A stretch of DNA of 44,437 nt from Chondrus crispus (taxonomy: Eukaryota > Rhodophyta > Florideophyceae > Gigartinales > Gigartinaceae), in NCBI RefSeq assembly GCF_000350225.1, contig NW_005178480.1, positions 1 through 44,437 on the forward strand, given 5' to 3'. A model generated the notes under the pieces. The model ran no database searches and was not told where the DNA came from. It was given only the letters and a program-made list of their open reading frames with translations. Positions 9,761 to 20,815 of this stretch are shown here, one piece after another; the first letter of the stretch is position 1, and every line of letters starts with the position of its first letter. A program made the translations under genes and the position numbers.

Positions 9761-10457
9761 CTTGGGATGTTGGCACAAGTTGCTTCAAGCCACGGCTTGC
9801 ACACGCATGAAGACTGCAGCTTGTCTCTTGGGATTGGAGGCGATTTTATCTCACCCGAAAACGGAACGGTCAAGGGTCGATGCGTGAAAGGAGACTTTCG
9901 GTTTCACGGCAGGCTTGAATCGGTGACATGTGCGCTTCATTTCGAAAACTCCAAAAAAAAAATAACAATAACCCCCCCCACCTTCCCCCCTTCCCCCCGC
10001 CTGTGTGGAATACTTATGGCCCAACCCGAGAGATCCCAAGAGATCCATGCGACTACGACTAGAGATACAGAGTATTGTATTTCTGTAGAGCTGAACTCTG
10101 GTTTGACAGAAGATTTCTCTCGAGGTCTACGTCGGAGCAAGCAGTAACCAGGGCTAGTGTACAAAACTATTACAGGATTGTGTTTATTCGCAGTCTACCA
10201 ACAGCGAAAACTCTTTGGACGAACAGCACAATTGTGTTCAGGAAGACACTTGCATAGTGTATCTTTCACCAGCTCGTTTGCTGTAGCAACGAGAGTTCGA
10301 GTCGAAAGATATTCGTCCATTCAGCGAGATGGGGCAGCCGAACAAACATGATGGGCCGCCGAAAACTACGATACTTATCACCAGAACGAACCGGGCGTTC
10401 TTCTATTATCATTTCCATCTTCCGGAAGTGTTCTAGAGAAACTGGTGTGACGGAACT
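9761..10457. other. Intergenic spacer with homopolymer tracts
   Basis: This holds the upstream region of TBCC and the 3' flank of the zinc-finger gene. An A-rich tract at about 9953-9971 is followed by C-rich runs at about 9972-10000. No gene or RNA was recognised. Confidence 0.5.
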
Positions 10458-11573
10458 TCACTGCCTGCGAAGGTTAAAATATGGATGCATTTGGGGGTGG
10501 GGGATGCCAACGGTTGAGGAGGGAGCCATCATTCTGCCGATATTTTCGCCAGTGGTGAGGGAGTCAGTTGCGAATATCTGTTGTGCCATCGATACATCCA
10601 GGTTTGAAGGAAATGGTGACGTAATTCTGTTGTCTATTATTGAGGTCTCACTCACAAGCGTTTGTCGACCTGTCAGGATATCACTTGGATGAGGTCTCGG
10701 CATTTCGAGACCTCTTTCTAAATGTCTTTTCACGGTTTGGTCCTTTGCAGCCTTTCGTTGCTTGAGGATCATATGGCGTCTCCTATTTGTCCGCGCATAT
10801 ATTTTGCATTGCGCAGATTGCGGGCAACTCTGCCTGCAATGAAGGCAAGTCCATACGTTATCTGGGAGGCGATCGCGAATGCCTGCATGAATTTGACGAA
10901 TGATCTCCCTGTTTTCACAGGCTGACGTCCATTCTTGACGGATACCATGTTTGTCAAAGCATTTCTGACAAATTGCCTTTCTGCAGAGTGACCCAATTAC
11001 ATTCGCACAAGGAGCAAGGGTCACTTGCTCCCCTGAGCGCACGCAGACATGGCAAAACTTGGACGGCTGTGTCACCTTGCCTCTTTTCGAGACCGACTTT
11101 GAGCTGCTCGCTTTCCTTTTGCTGCAGACCTTGGGTCTATGAGCGGTGAGTTTTCCCTTTTCCTGGACGCTGAGGTCTGAATATGCAATTTCATTTTGCT
11201 CGCTTGCGCAGGATTGCGTTTTTGAAGAGATCAGTTCATTGGAAGAAGACGACTCTGTCGTGAGCTTGCTGAAGGTCCCACTGTCAGAATCCCCACAAGC
11301 AAAATTCAAGTAGCTAAGGACCTCATTAGGAGTCACAGGTTCGAACGTGGTTCGCCCCAACGCTGGCAAAGGTGACTGCAGTGCTCTTAGGAGAATGTCA
11401 TCACTTTGTGAGTCTGTATCGAAAGGAGGCGGCGTCTGTGGGAAACATTGCTTATCGCTCGTTAAGGTTCCCGGTTCTTCTTCGGTCGGGACTACAATAG
11501 TTAAGCCATTAACCTCCTGAAACGCAGCTGGACAAAACGTTGAGTTGGCGTCTGACAAAGAATTCAAAATCAT
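10458..11573 (-). CDS. CDCA7-like zf-4CXXC_R1 zinc-finger protein (371 aa)
   Basis: Residues ~174-256 hold a cysteine-rich domain. It has C174-x2-C177, C189, C197, C202-x2-C205, C219, and then W-x-C243-x2-C246-R-x2-C250-x2-S-x2-C256. The last part matches the hallmark W-x-C-x2-C-R-x-x-C-x-x-S-x-x-C of the zf-4CXXC_R1 domain of CDCA7-type proteins, which bind DNA and in animals work with the HELLS remodeller in DNA methylation maintenance. The domain is preceded by a basic Ser/Lys segment (KRKASSSKSVSKRGK) and followed by an Arg/Lys-rich helix. The N-terminal half is Ser/Thr-rich and disordered. The frame stays open upstream to about 11810 without an ATG. I use the first ATG at 11573, though an upstream exon ending at a TTTCAG near 11688 is possible. 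Confidence 0.7.
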   Translation of the reverse strand: MILNSLSDANSTFCPAAFQEVNGLTIVVPTEEEPGTLTSDKQCFPQTPPPFDTDSQSDDILLRALQSPLPALGRTTFEPVTPNEVLSYLNFACGDSDSGTFSKLTTESSSSNELISSKTQSCASEQNEIAYSDLSVQEKGKLTAHRPKVCSKRKASSSKSVSKRGKVTQPSKFCHVCVRSGEQVTLAPCANVIGSLCRKAICQKCFDKHGIRQEWTSACENREIIRQIHAGIRDRLPDNVWTCLHCRQSCPQSAQCKIYARTNRRRHMILKQRKAAKDQTVKRHLERGLEMPRPHPSDILTGRQTLVSETSIIDNRITSPFPSNLDVSMAQQIFATDSLTTGENIGRMMAPSSTVGIPHPQMHPYFNLRRQ

Positions 11574-13456
11574 TCTCAATCGCAGTTGGGAGTGAGGAAG
11601 GTTGAGTCCAGTGGATGGGATTTCGGTTTCGCCAGTTGCAGTCGACTCGGAGAAGAACACGACGGCTCTTGATCGATCTGAAATACACCCACGGACCAGG
11701 AGGTGAACGAGAATGTATAGCAAAGATATGTCCCAACGATTCCCAAAGCACTCATACAACAGGACCTCCTTCAGTAGAAATGTTAGGTTTCGCAAGATGG
11801 CGCCATGCAAGGACGCAGACCGCTATGGCCCTATCCTTACTAGCTTCCGGGGCCTTGCGATACGCATGTTTTCGTTTCTTTCAGCCTCACCTCATCTTGT
11901 AAGCCCATCACGCATTACGAAATAATAGTGGTCTTCTTACTTGGCTCAAATATGCGAAGTCCCGGCCTCGATGTACCATAAGAGTGCCCTGCTCCAGAAC
12001 GCGCGGCCATGCCGGTTAGTCCTGCGGAGACCGTGTGCTGACTTGCGCCCTGGTCATGTGTGCCCTCAATGTTTGTGGCCACCATGCCCATCTTGAAAAT
12101 GTGGCCCGGCAAAAACCGCCACCTCAAAGTCCACAAGGTGGCAGAAGGCTCCTTTCTAGCGTACATATTAGACGACGGGCATCCACTTGCGCAGGCCCGA
12201 GGGTTAAGTGGGTAAATTGAGAGCACGAGGGCATACATGTTTCTTATGCGGCAAAAGCGCCAGATGCAAGATGCCCTAGAGCGTTTACAGCGAAGGTCGG
12301 ACAATGCGTCAGAGCATGCGGCGCTCAAGAATGACCTGTCAGTACCCCATTCCAGAAGTCATGACAAACATCAGCTTTGGTACTGTGCAGTCATTTGCAT
12401 CCCTGCTTCAATTGTTCTCGGTTATGGGGCGTTATTGAAAGAGGCCCTACGCATATATATATACCACTCGAGTATCATTTTTGCCCCCGCCCCAGTCATC
12501 TACATCCGTTCTCGTGCGTCGCTCGCGTTGTTCGTGGTGCACACATAAGCATCACAGTACTGCAGTCGCATCACTATGTGCACAGATTGCGTGAACCCGT
12601 CTTCTGCCGAGACTACAAAGAGCATGGCTAGATCCTTTTTTTTTTGCGAGATGTACTATTGCTAAAAGATTCCGACAGAGCGGTTTCCAAGAAACATGCT
12701 GAAAGGCAATAACTGCAGCGAATAAAAGGTGACAATTGCCGTCTGTCGGGCCACTTGGGATGACAGCGCCCAGACAATGCTGCTAAGTGTGGTGGCGATT
12801 TAGGATTGCGCTTCTGTAATACTCTTTCTTTATTTTCAAAGGAGCTGAGCAAAGCAGCAACCGCAATGTACCTTGCTGTGGCCTTAGTCCAATCTTGCAC
12901 AAAGAATGGGTATTGAGAGTGCACTAAGATTCAAACATAGTGCGGGCCTTTCCGTTATGCTGTAATGGTGTATTAGTAAGAAGCAATAAAAGACAGCGGC
13001 TGCAACCGTACCCGAAGTTGCTGAGATGAAAAGGCGGAACTGTTCCATGCGACCGCCCGGTACTCGTATTTGAACTGTTAGCCTACCGCTGGCGGCATGT
13101 AGAGCAATACCGATTTCTTTTCAGCCTACGAACGCACTACGCAACACATTTAACCAAGTGAAATGCAACAGGGAGAACAAATGCCTGCCAAAAGGCCTGC
13201 CGGCCTGCCATGCACGCATGAGACTATGTCCAGGACCACCCACTTTCGTTGATTCAGAATGCGAGCCAATTCCCACTGCTTCAGTCATCTAGTCACCCTT
13301 GACCTAACAGTGCCTCCGCCTTGACGGAGACAAAGATCAAACAAGCAAAGCAACCCATACAGTGATCCGAAGATCCATCCGTAGGAACGTGTGATAATAG
13401 CTGTCAATGGCAAAACCTCAGAGGAGAATTTATGTTCAATACTCATCTAAACTTGC
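11574..13456. other. Long intergenic region with one doubtful small frame
   Basis: 1.9 kb between the zinc-finger gene and the 3' end of eIF3c. A plus-strand ATG frame at 12237-12548 (103 aa) has a charged N-terminal helix (RQKRQMQDALERLQRRSD) followed by a hydrophobic stretch (WYCAVICIPASIVLGYG), as in a small tail-anchored protein. It has no recognised family and is given low weight. A T run at 12637-12646 and otherwise unremarkable sequence make up the rest. Confidence 0.35.
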
Positions 13457-16279
13457 TTATCTGTTGCCTGATCTAGAGTCCATACCATCTCGGTTTCTCA
13501 AATCGCTGTTTCCGCCGCCGCCGCCCGTTCGACGGGAGCGTCCACGCATTCCGCGACCGCTTTGCTTCCAGTCACCACCCTTTCTGTCACCATCATCCTT
13601 TCTATCTCCACGGTCTCCGCCACCAGTCTTAGCGTCCATTAACTTTTCGTTGTTGTCCGTCATGTTCGCCACCTTAGACGCTAACTGCAGAGCGAGCGAT
13701 TGTAACCGGCTTGGCTCTGTCCTCCTCATCACAATACTGGCGGTCGGTTGGTCCCAGCTAGCACGCATCTCTTGGTTAATTATCATCTTTGAAAGCACAG
13801 AATGCACCTTCGCATCTGGCAAACCGAAGAGATGTGAAAGCTGAGATGTTGACATAGACTCGAAATAAGAGGAATAGCTCAGTGAAAACGTCCTCAGTGC
13901 TTCGACTTTCAGAAGTTCCTTGAGGCGCTCCAAAGTTTCTGTTCTCGTGGTCGAAGACAAAGCCTTCCAGGAGCGCACACCCCGAACATGGTTGTACGCG
14001 CCATTCCAATCTCCCCGCATGAGGCACCTCGTTGCTGCCATAACGAAGTCACGTGTGTTTTCAGGTGGACCCGGGAAAGCCTGCTTCATAGAGTTCCGCA
14101 AGAAGTACTGGAATGACTTGGATATGGCATAGCGGCGCACATCACCACGGGCTTTGCTCAGAGCCATGGCGGGTACTTCAAGCAGCATGGCGGAAGTCAA
14201 ATGCGCTGTTTCAATGAAATCGAGGTTGATGTGCATATGGTAAGGAATCTGGCGACGCGCCTCCGCCTTCTCTTGGTCGGGAGTTTTCTCATATCCTCTC
14301 TGTTGCGTAATGCCTTGAGCAAGAAGTTCCTTCATACGCGCAAGCCCTCCTCCACCCCCGCCAAAACTAGGTGAGCACAGCTCTTGCAGACACGCATGTG
14401 CTTCCCGGGGCTTCCCAATGCGGAATGCGCACAGACCCATTTGGGTCATGGTGCGATTGAACATTACTTGCAGAGGAACATCTGCATCTAAAATCGTCTC
14501 CTGGAGATGAGACATCAAGAGCATGTCGCGGGCGGCGAAAAACCTGTTCTCTAGCGCATGATTGTAAATGTGGGCAAGCATCGTGAATGACTTAGCTCTT
14601 TCATCGCCATATCGATACACCAGCACGGCCAGTTCAGTTAAGGACTTGTCAGAGTTCTTACGCCCACAGAGTTCTTCAACCTTGTTGTTGAGTTCGTCGG
14701 GCTTATAGTACATATGAGTGACGCGACGGGCGGCCACCCTAGCCGCTCGAGCCCGCAATGCATTAAGTCTAACTCCATCACTAGCATCTCTTCCCTCTTC
14801 ACGATCAGCTGCCGTCTCGAGGTAAATCTGGACATCAGCTGCAAGGTCGAGTAGAGCTGTTTCGTCCTTGAGTCGCTCGACATATTCTGGTGTGTACGCA
14901 TCTGTATGCTGCCAAGCTCGGTATAGTTCATCGTCAAAGCGTTCAAACGTAGTGACGATGTCACCGCGAACTATGATTTGGCCTTCGGCATCAACTTCTG
15001 TTTTCTTCACCTGCTCGTTCGCGACGCCCTTTGCACCTGTACCCTCGACGGCTTCTCCAGTCGGATCAATAATTTCACCACCAAGGGCCGCCCCCTTCAG
15101 CAGTATGCTTGCATCTTCAACTTGGCGATCAGCTTCGTCAGAAAACCGAATACCTGGGAAATTGTCACGAGCGAGGGCAATGACATCCTTGGCGTTCCCT
15201 ATCGCAGAGCGCCAGAGTTCAGCCGGCATGAACAGCTTCGCAGCAGGAATACCGTCAAACTTGGCAGAGATGAGATGAAGCATGATCTCAATGCGCTGGC
15301 GCGGGCTCTTCGAACACGGAACAAGAGACTCGATAAGGGTGATTTGCTCAAGCTTATTCGTCCCCCGACGGCCACGTGCCTGTAGAATCTCTAGCATCTT
15401 TGCGTCAACGCTCTCTTCAGTCATCTCTTCGGGTTTGAAGACCTCTCGGACAATGGGCTTTCTTGTGACAACAGTGAAACCATCATCATCGTCAGCATCA
15501 TCTGCAAGCCCGGGGTCATCTCTCGCTACTGAGACCTTTTTAACCTTCCTTGACTTGCTAGTCTCGGCGGCAGAGTCTGTGACCTTGTCCTTCCTAAGCC
15601 AGATTGAAGCTCCCCTTCCACCACCGTCGTCGGAATCGGATGATGAATCAGTGCTAGAAAAGTCCGAGTCATCCGAATCATGTGCCTTTTTCTTGAAGCC
15701 TTCATCATCGGAACTATCCGAGTCTGACGAATCGTCCATGTTCATGTCATACAACGTCGGCTTTCCAGTAGCTTTGAGGGAGTCGATCTCTGCCTTATAC
15801 TGGCGGCTGTTCTTAGGGACCTTGAGCTTCATGCGATTAAGACTGGTGGCATTGGTCTTACTGAGCTTGGGCTTTTCCTTCAGTGTGGAGGACACAAAGT
15901 CCTCGATGGTGATAATTGCGCGCACGTATATCTCTGGGACTGGGGGCTTGCGCCCGGACACCATATCCGTTTTCATGATCTTCTTAAGGGCGTCATTAAG
16001 GGAATCAAAATCCTCTTGTAGTTTTGACCAGTCTGAATTCTTTATATGGTTCTTGACGTCGTTCGATATTGCGACGAGAGCGTCAAAACGACGATCCTTC
16101 GCGGAGCGCGAGATACGCTTGACGTCATCGTCGTCGGAATCGGATTGCAGAAAGCGCGAGCGGGTGACGCCACCCACGGTCGTTCGGGCGCCGGACGGGC
16201 CGACGTCGTCGTCGCTGGAAGAAGACGATGACTCCGAGGAAGTGTCCGAGTCGTCGCCCGTGTGGAAGAAACGAGACAT
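13457..16279 (-). CDS. EIF3C: Eukaryotic translation initiation factor 3 subunit C (940 aa)
   Basis: eIF3c is a core subunit of the eIF3 complex on the 40S ribosome and anchors eIF1 and eIF5 during start-codon selection. The N-terminus is MSRFFHTGDDSD, the family's conserved start, followed by an acidic Ser/Asp-rich stretch and the conserved RSAKDRRFD block. An acidic linker around residues 190-260 precedes the helical domain. Toward the C-terminus come HINLDFIETAHLTSAML and the PCI domain (roughly residues 690-890), with the winged-helix part around SQLSHLFGLPDAKVHSVL. A Gly/Arg-rich tail (RGMRGRSRRTGGGGG) ends the protein. Size and order fit the family (about 900 aa). The frame is open 40 codons upstream without an ATG, so 16279 is the start. 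It is divergently arranged with the GT14-like gene. Confidence 0.95.
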   Translation of the reverse strand: MSRFFHTGDDSDTSSESSSSSSDDDVGPSGARTTVGGVTRSRFLQSDSDDDDVKRISRSAKDRRFDALVAISNDVKNHIKNSDWSKLQEDFDSLNDALKKIMKTDMVSGRKPPVPEIYVRAIITIEDFVSSTLKEKPKLSKTNATSLNRMKLKVPKNSRQYKAEIDSLKATGKPTLYDMNMDDSSDSDSSDDEGFKKKAHDSDDSDFSSTDSSSDSDDGGGRGASIWLRKDKVTDSAAETSKSRKVKKVSVARDDPGLADDADDDDGFTVVTRKPIVREVFKPEEMTEESVDAKMLEILQARGRRGTNKLEQITLIESLVPCSKSPRQRIEIMLHLISAKFDGIPAAKLFMPAELWRSAIGNAKDVIALARDNFPGIRFSDEADRQVEDASILLKGAALGGEIIDPTGEAVEGTGAKGVANEQVKKTEVDAEGQIIVRGDIVTTFERFDDELYRAWQHTDAYTPEYVERLKDETALLDLAADVQIYLETAADREEGRDASDGVRLNALRARAARVAARRVTHMYYKPDELNNKVEELCGRKNSDKSLTELAVLVYRYGDERAKSFTMLAHIYNHALENRFFAARDMLLMSHLQETILDADVPLQVMFNRTMTQMGLCAFRIGKPREAHACLQELCSPSFGGGGGGLARMKELLAQGITQQRGYEKTPDQEKAEARRQIPYHMHINLDFIETAHLTSAMLLEVPAMALSKARGDVRRYAISKSFQYFLRNSMKQAFPGPPENTRDFVMAATRCLMRGDWNGAYNHVRGVRSWKALSSTTRTETLERLKELLKVEALRTFSLSYSSYFESMSTSQLSHLFGLPDAKVHSVLSKMIINQEMRASWDQPTASIVMRRTEPSRLQSLALQLASKVANMTDNNEKLMDAKTGGGDRGDRKDDGDRKGGDWKQSGRGMRGRSRRTGGGGGNSDLRNRDGMDSRSGNR

Positions 16280-16752
16280 GGTTGCAGGCGGAATGTGGCC
16301 AATGCGGAGGGGGTTTGCACAACGGCCGGGTCGTATACAATCGTTGGTGCAGGGTTGACGGATGCCCGGGAGCGAGTGGGTAACGGCGATGGGCAACACA
16401 AGGATTCGCTTGGAGCTCTGGCGGACGTCGACGGCGAAATATTCTTACTTTTTCAAATGTCCTATGCGAAATATTTCATTCATCTGTACAGTAGTTGGCA
16501 ATGGAGGAGAACACGTGGAATACGCGCAAGTGGTGGAAGACGTGTCCACGCTGCCACGAAGACGTGTCCACGCAGCTCCCTGTACACGTATGCACCCATC
16601 ACCTGAAGCAATGCCGTTGCGATGCTCTCTACACCTTGCTTACCACACTTAGTCTTCTATCAAAACATCTCTTTCCCTTGTTCAATATTATGCGTGAGTC
16701 TGCTTGCCCTGGCCACGGCTAAGCAAAAAAGTGCCGCCGCTCTCTGCGAGCC
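16280..16752. promoter_or_regulatory. Divergent promoter region eIF3c / GT14-like
   Basis: 473 bp shared by two genes transcribed outward. It has the short near-repeat GTGTCCACGCTG / GTGTCCACGCAG at 16543 and 16564. No canonical TATA element was found; otherwise nothing is recognised. Confidence 0.4.
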
Positions 16753-17850
16753 ATGTCAGGCCCTCGCGCGTCTGCGCCGATTCTGCTCGCTCTCCACGTC
16801 TTGCTCCTCGCCGTTCTCTGCATCGCCAACCCGGAGCAATTCCCGTCATCCCCCGCAACCATCGCTTTTCACATCTCCGTCAACGAAGCCCAGCTGCCCC
16901 TCCTAGAGCGCTTCTTTTTCCGCATCTACCACCCGTCCAACCTCTACCTTCTGACCTTTGCGCACTCGCTCGACCCCCGTGCCAAATCCGCCCGCATCAC
17001 CGGCCGCAACGTCCACATCCGCAGTGCCGAACCCTACGTCCCAGACGGCGTGTCCGAAGCTATAAACATCCTCGATGCCATGGCTTACTTCCTCGATCGC
17101 GAGGACGCGCTCGCCTCGGACAAGCCCTCCTTCGACTACTACATCCACTGCACCCCCAACGACTACCCCACCGTTACCGCCGAGCGAATGCGCACCCTCC
17201 TCGGTTTCGCGAGGGACCATTTGGACGCCGCCACCTTCTTCCACTTCACCCACACTTCCCAGCTGCCGCTCTTCGACGGGGAGCTCAGCCGCATTCATAT
17301 CGATTACTCATTGTCCTTCAACCGCTCCCTCACCCTGGAAGAAGGCTTAGAGGCCACTAAGAGCTACCACCCGGACCATAGGCGACGCACCGCGGAGATC
17401 TTGCGTACTGATAAGCACTTCGTCGCGCATCGTCGCTACGTCAAGATCGCCGCGGACTCCATGCTATCTAAGCACCTGCTCATGTCCCTCGGGGACGCCA
17501 GTCATGTCTTTGAGCACTTTTTCGGCTCCCTTGCCGCCGCCGCTAGCGAAGAGAATATCAAGCTCATACGCACCACGTCGCTGCGTTGTACTAACTTTAA
17601 CGACCTGGACAGGGCTGTCAAGCACATCCTCCCAGGATACAAACCCAGAAGTCCGTCCACAGACTTTTTGCTTCGCACAGTGGAGCCATGCCTTTTTACA
17701 GGGCCTTTTCCAGATGATGGCCCGGAGAATCTGGCAATCCGCAATCGCATCGATATGGAATTGCTCATCGCTCCCGGTACCCAAGGTAGACCCGAAGGCC
17801 CTAGTTATCACGACAGGGTGTACGGAAATCTGAAGCGGCTGGTTTCATAG
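16753..17850 (+). CDS. GT14-like (core-2/I-branching type) glycosyltransferase (365 aa)
   Basis: This looks like a type II membrane glycosyltransferase of the Golgi. Residues ~8-25 (LLALHVLLLAVLCIA) form a signal-anchor. The catalytic region begins IAFHISVNEAQLPLLERF and IYHPSNLYLLTF, matching the opening beta-strand and the Y-H-P-x-N motif of core-2/I-branching and xylosyltransferase enzymes. FDYYIHCTPNDYPTV (around residue 133) corresponds to the family's W-D-Y-x-I-N-L-S-x-x-D-Y-P block, with HCTPND in place of NLSGSD. The enzyme normally transfers a sugar from a UDP-sugar to a glycan. The donor and acceptor cannot be read from the sequence. The start at 16753 has GAGCCATG context and gives an immediate anchor. 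It may serve cell-wall or extracellular polysaccharide or protein O-glycan synthesis; this is inference. Confidence 0.75.
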   Translation: MSGPRASAPILLALHVLLLAVLCIANPEQFPSSPATIAFHISVNEAQLPLLERFFFRIYHPSNLYLLTFAHSLDPRAKSARITGRNVHIRSAEPYVPDGVSEAINILDAMAYFLDREDALASDKPSFDYYIHCTPNDYPTVTAERMRTLLGFARDHLDAATFFHFTHTSQLPLFDGELSRIHIDYSLSFNRSLTLEEGLEATKSYHPDHRRRTAEILRTDKHFVAHRRYVKIAADSMLSKHLLMSLGDASHVFEHFFGSLAAAASEENIKLIRTTSLRCTNFNDLDRAVKHILPGYKPRSPSTDFLLRTVEPCLFTGPFPDDGPENLAIRNRIDMELLIAPGTQGRPEGPSYHDRVYGNLKRLVS

Positions 17851-18120
17851 GGAGATAATCCTCGACAAGTCAGTCCTTGTGACTTCGCAAGGGCTTCGAA
17901 ACACTTGCATAGAAGGAACAAATCTCGCTGACTTGAAAGAATCAAATATCTTGAATAAACTAACTCGACTCCGGAATCAGTTGCTTTCCTCTACTGTGTT
18001 TGGTCATGCATGGAAAGGACCACGCTTTACGGGAACATTCTACACTACGGAAGCACGTCTGCCTTTCCATGATGAGCCGCTTGATAATGCGGCAATATTC
18101 TACAATTTATATACATACTG

Positions 18121-20815
18121 CTATTCTGGACTGAGCACGGGCAAGTTTCGAACCGCCCTTGGGGCCGACTCACTGTCTTCTGCGGATGGCGACAGTTTTA
18201 GAGCGAGCTTGTCGTCCAGTGGGGCAAAGATCGGAGTCGGCGATGCGGTCGAGAACGACGCCGCATTCTCAGAAAGCCCAGGGGTTTCCACCAGTGGGGC
18301 TCGAGTCTGTCTTAAGATTTCCAATAGCTTTTGACTAGGTGTCGTCTTTCCCGTTGACTGCCTATTGCAGTCCTCAACTTCCACATCTGCGAAGACCTCA
18401 ACAGAATCTACACACCATTGCGGGCCATTCTCAGCATCATTGTCAACTTCTGGGCAGTAAACACTTGGGGCAATGCTTGGTTTTGTCTCTGATTTTTGTC
18501 GGACAAGGGCCGCAAACAGCGATTTCATTGGTTTAAAGATTGCATCTTCTTCCTCCTCTTCCTCCTCTGCTGACTGGAAACTCGACTCTTCAAGAGCAAA
18601 GAGCGACGCAGATGCATCTCTTTTGTCTTCGGGTTCGACGTCTGCAAATGCTTGGTCCGCTTCAATAATGTTCTGATCCATGTCCGTTGTCGTAGAGTTA
18701 GGACTGGTCAAGGTTAGGGGTGCGAAAGACTTTGCGGATTGGAAAAGCGTCGGCACCAGCTCACGATAGCTCTGCATCCCTGACGTATTTGCATCCCTTG
18801 TCTGTGGTGAACTGAATGAAGACTGTGATTGTAAAGACACCGGGGAGATAAACTCACTCATTTTGGACTCAGCCGTTGGTATATCATTCCCTGTGATTCG
18901 TAGAGACCCGTGTCTTTTCCCTTCTCTGAACGAAGAAATGCTTTCAGAGTTTAACGGGGAAAAGTTGTTATCTGCAGGAGTCAGAGGGGAAGGTAAGTCG
19001 TGGGGTGATTCGTCGACCAAGGCATCGCCGCTACTCGGTGGATCATCTGAAGTCTGTATATCATCCACGTCAAACAGACCAGTCTCATCACTCTGCTCTG
19101 GTCCTACACATGAGTCGTCTCCCTTTGCACCATCTACTTGTGCGAATAGGTTGCGCTCGGCCTTCGGTGATATGTCTTCCGTTTGATGAGCACTCGATCC
19201 TGCCATTGAAAACCAAGAACACGGTCCGCCTTCCGAAGCAACACTTCGACCACTCTGCACAATTGCCAGACTATTTCCCTCGCTTGTGTTCTTCGAAGAG
19301 GTTTGTTGCTCGCTGAACGAATAGAGATCTTTTGAACTGATTCTATACTGGCTGTCTGTCCGTACAGAGAATCTTACCCGCAGTTCGTCTGGTGCCGTCA
19401 CGGGTTCTTCTTCAGTTAAAGTAAGTGGATCCTGTGTACTGGATTCAGATTCGTTTCCACGAGTTTGTTGAATTGGCAGAATTTCCTGTTGGGAAGGAAC
19501 ACCCTCATGAGGGTTTGTCTGCTCCTTTTCGACAAGCTGCTCACTGGACACACTGCCTTCGCGGCTTTTCTCACTCGTAGGACCCGAAGAGCGGCCTGAA
19601 GAGCGCCTCGAGGCCACTCGGCTGTGACGCGGGGTGCTTTCTATTGATTTCATGCTTCTCGGCCGATCCGCAGACTTTTGAGACGATGACAGACTTGATC
19701 TCCTTGTTTCTTTGTCCTCCTTATTTTTCTTCCCTTGCTCGTGCCTTCGCTTCGCTTTCGACCGAGACTTCCTTGACTTGTCTCCAGTGCTCGAGGGGGG
19801 ACTTGCTTCCGGTACCACCGCCGGCTCGTAGTCCACTTTGAACCAGGCAAAAGCTTTGACCTGTTCCATGGATGGGCGTCTATTGGGGTCTTTTTGTAAC
19901 ATCGAGCGTAACAGCTTGATGACGTCGTAAGAGAAATGTGGAGGATACTGAATAGGGCTGTGGACAATGGATCTGTATAGGGCCTTCGTATCGACTTCAT
20001 CAAACGGCAAAAAGCCTGCAAGCATGCCGAAAAGAATGATCCCCGCGGCCCAGACGTCGACTTTGCTGCCCTCGTATCCTTCCGATGCCGATGTGATAAT
20101 TTCCGGCGCTATGTAATGTGGAGAGCCCATGATTGTATGCAGCAGCTCGGATGAAGCGTTCTGCGCTTTTATTGAAGACAAGCCGAAATCGGTAATCTTC
20201 AATGTCTGCTTGTCCCCGGACAGCAACAAGTTTTCCGGCTTCAGATCGCGGTGGAAGACACGTCGCGTGTGGCAGTAGTGGATTCCGTCGACGAGCTGTT
20301 GAAAGTATAGACGTGTGGTCGCCTCGCTTAATCGCCCTTGCTCCGCGACAGCGTCAAAGAGCTCACCGCCGGTGACAAGGTCCATGACCATGTATAAGTT
20401 TTTCGTGGAAGTCAGGACTTCATGCAAGTTAACAATGTTTGCTAAAGAGGAGCAAGTAGCAAAGCGTAGATTGAAAAAACAAGCGGGAAGATGAGGTGTC
20501 AGTCAACACAGGATACAAAACTTGCCCGGAGACTAGCTCGCGAATAGCATGAAATCGCTGTGTAAACTTACGATGTCGCATTGCCTTCATGACAGCAATC
20601 TCACGGCGCACTTGCAGAGTGAGCTCATTCGCCTTTATGTGCGACTTGGCCATAATCTTCATGGCGTACTGCTTCCCGGAGCTCTCATCGACGGCCTGTC
20701 GTACTTTACCGAAAGCGCCCTCGCCGAGAAGGTCGAGCATGAGATACTTACCAACGCGTGCGACGCCCGGCTGGAGCGCGCCTGGGACGGGGGGGCCCTG
20801 GTGCTCCTTTGACAT
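18121..20815 (-). CDS. CAMK/SnRK-type Ser/Thr protein kinase with long acidic tail (854 aa, two exons)
   Basis: Exon 1 is 20815-20572 and exon 2 is 20441-18121; the 130-bp intron splits the Pro codon of R-H-P-N-I-V. The kinase domain spans residues ~24-284. It has the glycine loop GEGAFG (31-36), catalytic Lys in YAMKIM (K53), helix-C Glu in RREIAVM, HRDLKPEN (D147), DFG (D166), an activation-loop Thr in LHTIMGSPHY (T184) and APE (193-195). All catalytic residues are present. It resembles the SnRK/CIPK/AMPK alpha group, whose members are switched on by activation-loop phosphorylation. The remaining ~570 residues are Ser/Glu-rich and disordered. They contain Lys/Arg stretches, an uninterrupted Glu run (around residue 720) and a short conserved-looking island, FKPMKSLFAALVRQKSE. 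No NAF, UBA or KA1 domain was seen. The C-termini of this gene and of the GT14-like gene converge. Confidence 0.9.
20442..20571 (-). other. Spliceosomal intron (130 bp) in the kinase gene
   Basis: The donor GTAAGT begins at 20571 and the acceptor CTCTTTAG ends at 20442 on the minus strand. Splicing joins CAT C to CA AAC and restores the kinase motif R-H-P-N-I-V in frame (244 + 2321 nt, divisible by three). A CTGAC branch-like motif lies inside. This is the only intron in the window I could define. Confidence 0.88.

Noticed and set aside
10286..10304. GTTCGAGTC, resembling a tRNA B box
   Set aside because: The bases on either side cannot form the T-arm stem and no acceptor or anticodon arm fits.
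11915..12328. Minus-strand frame of 137 codons
   Set aside because: Does not begin with ATG, has no recognisable domain and mixed composition.
15282..16358. Plus-strand frame of 358 codons opposite the 5' half of eIF3c
   Set aside because: Ser-rich antisense shadow of the acidic Ser/Asp stretch of eIF3c; no domain.
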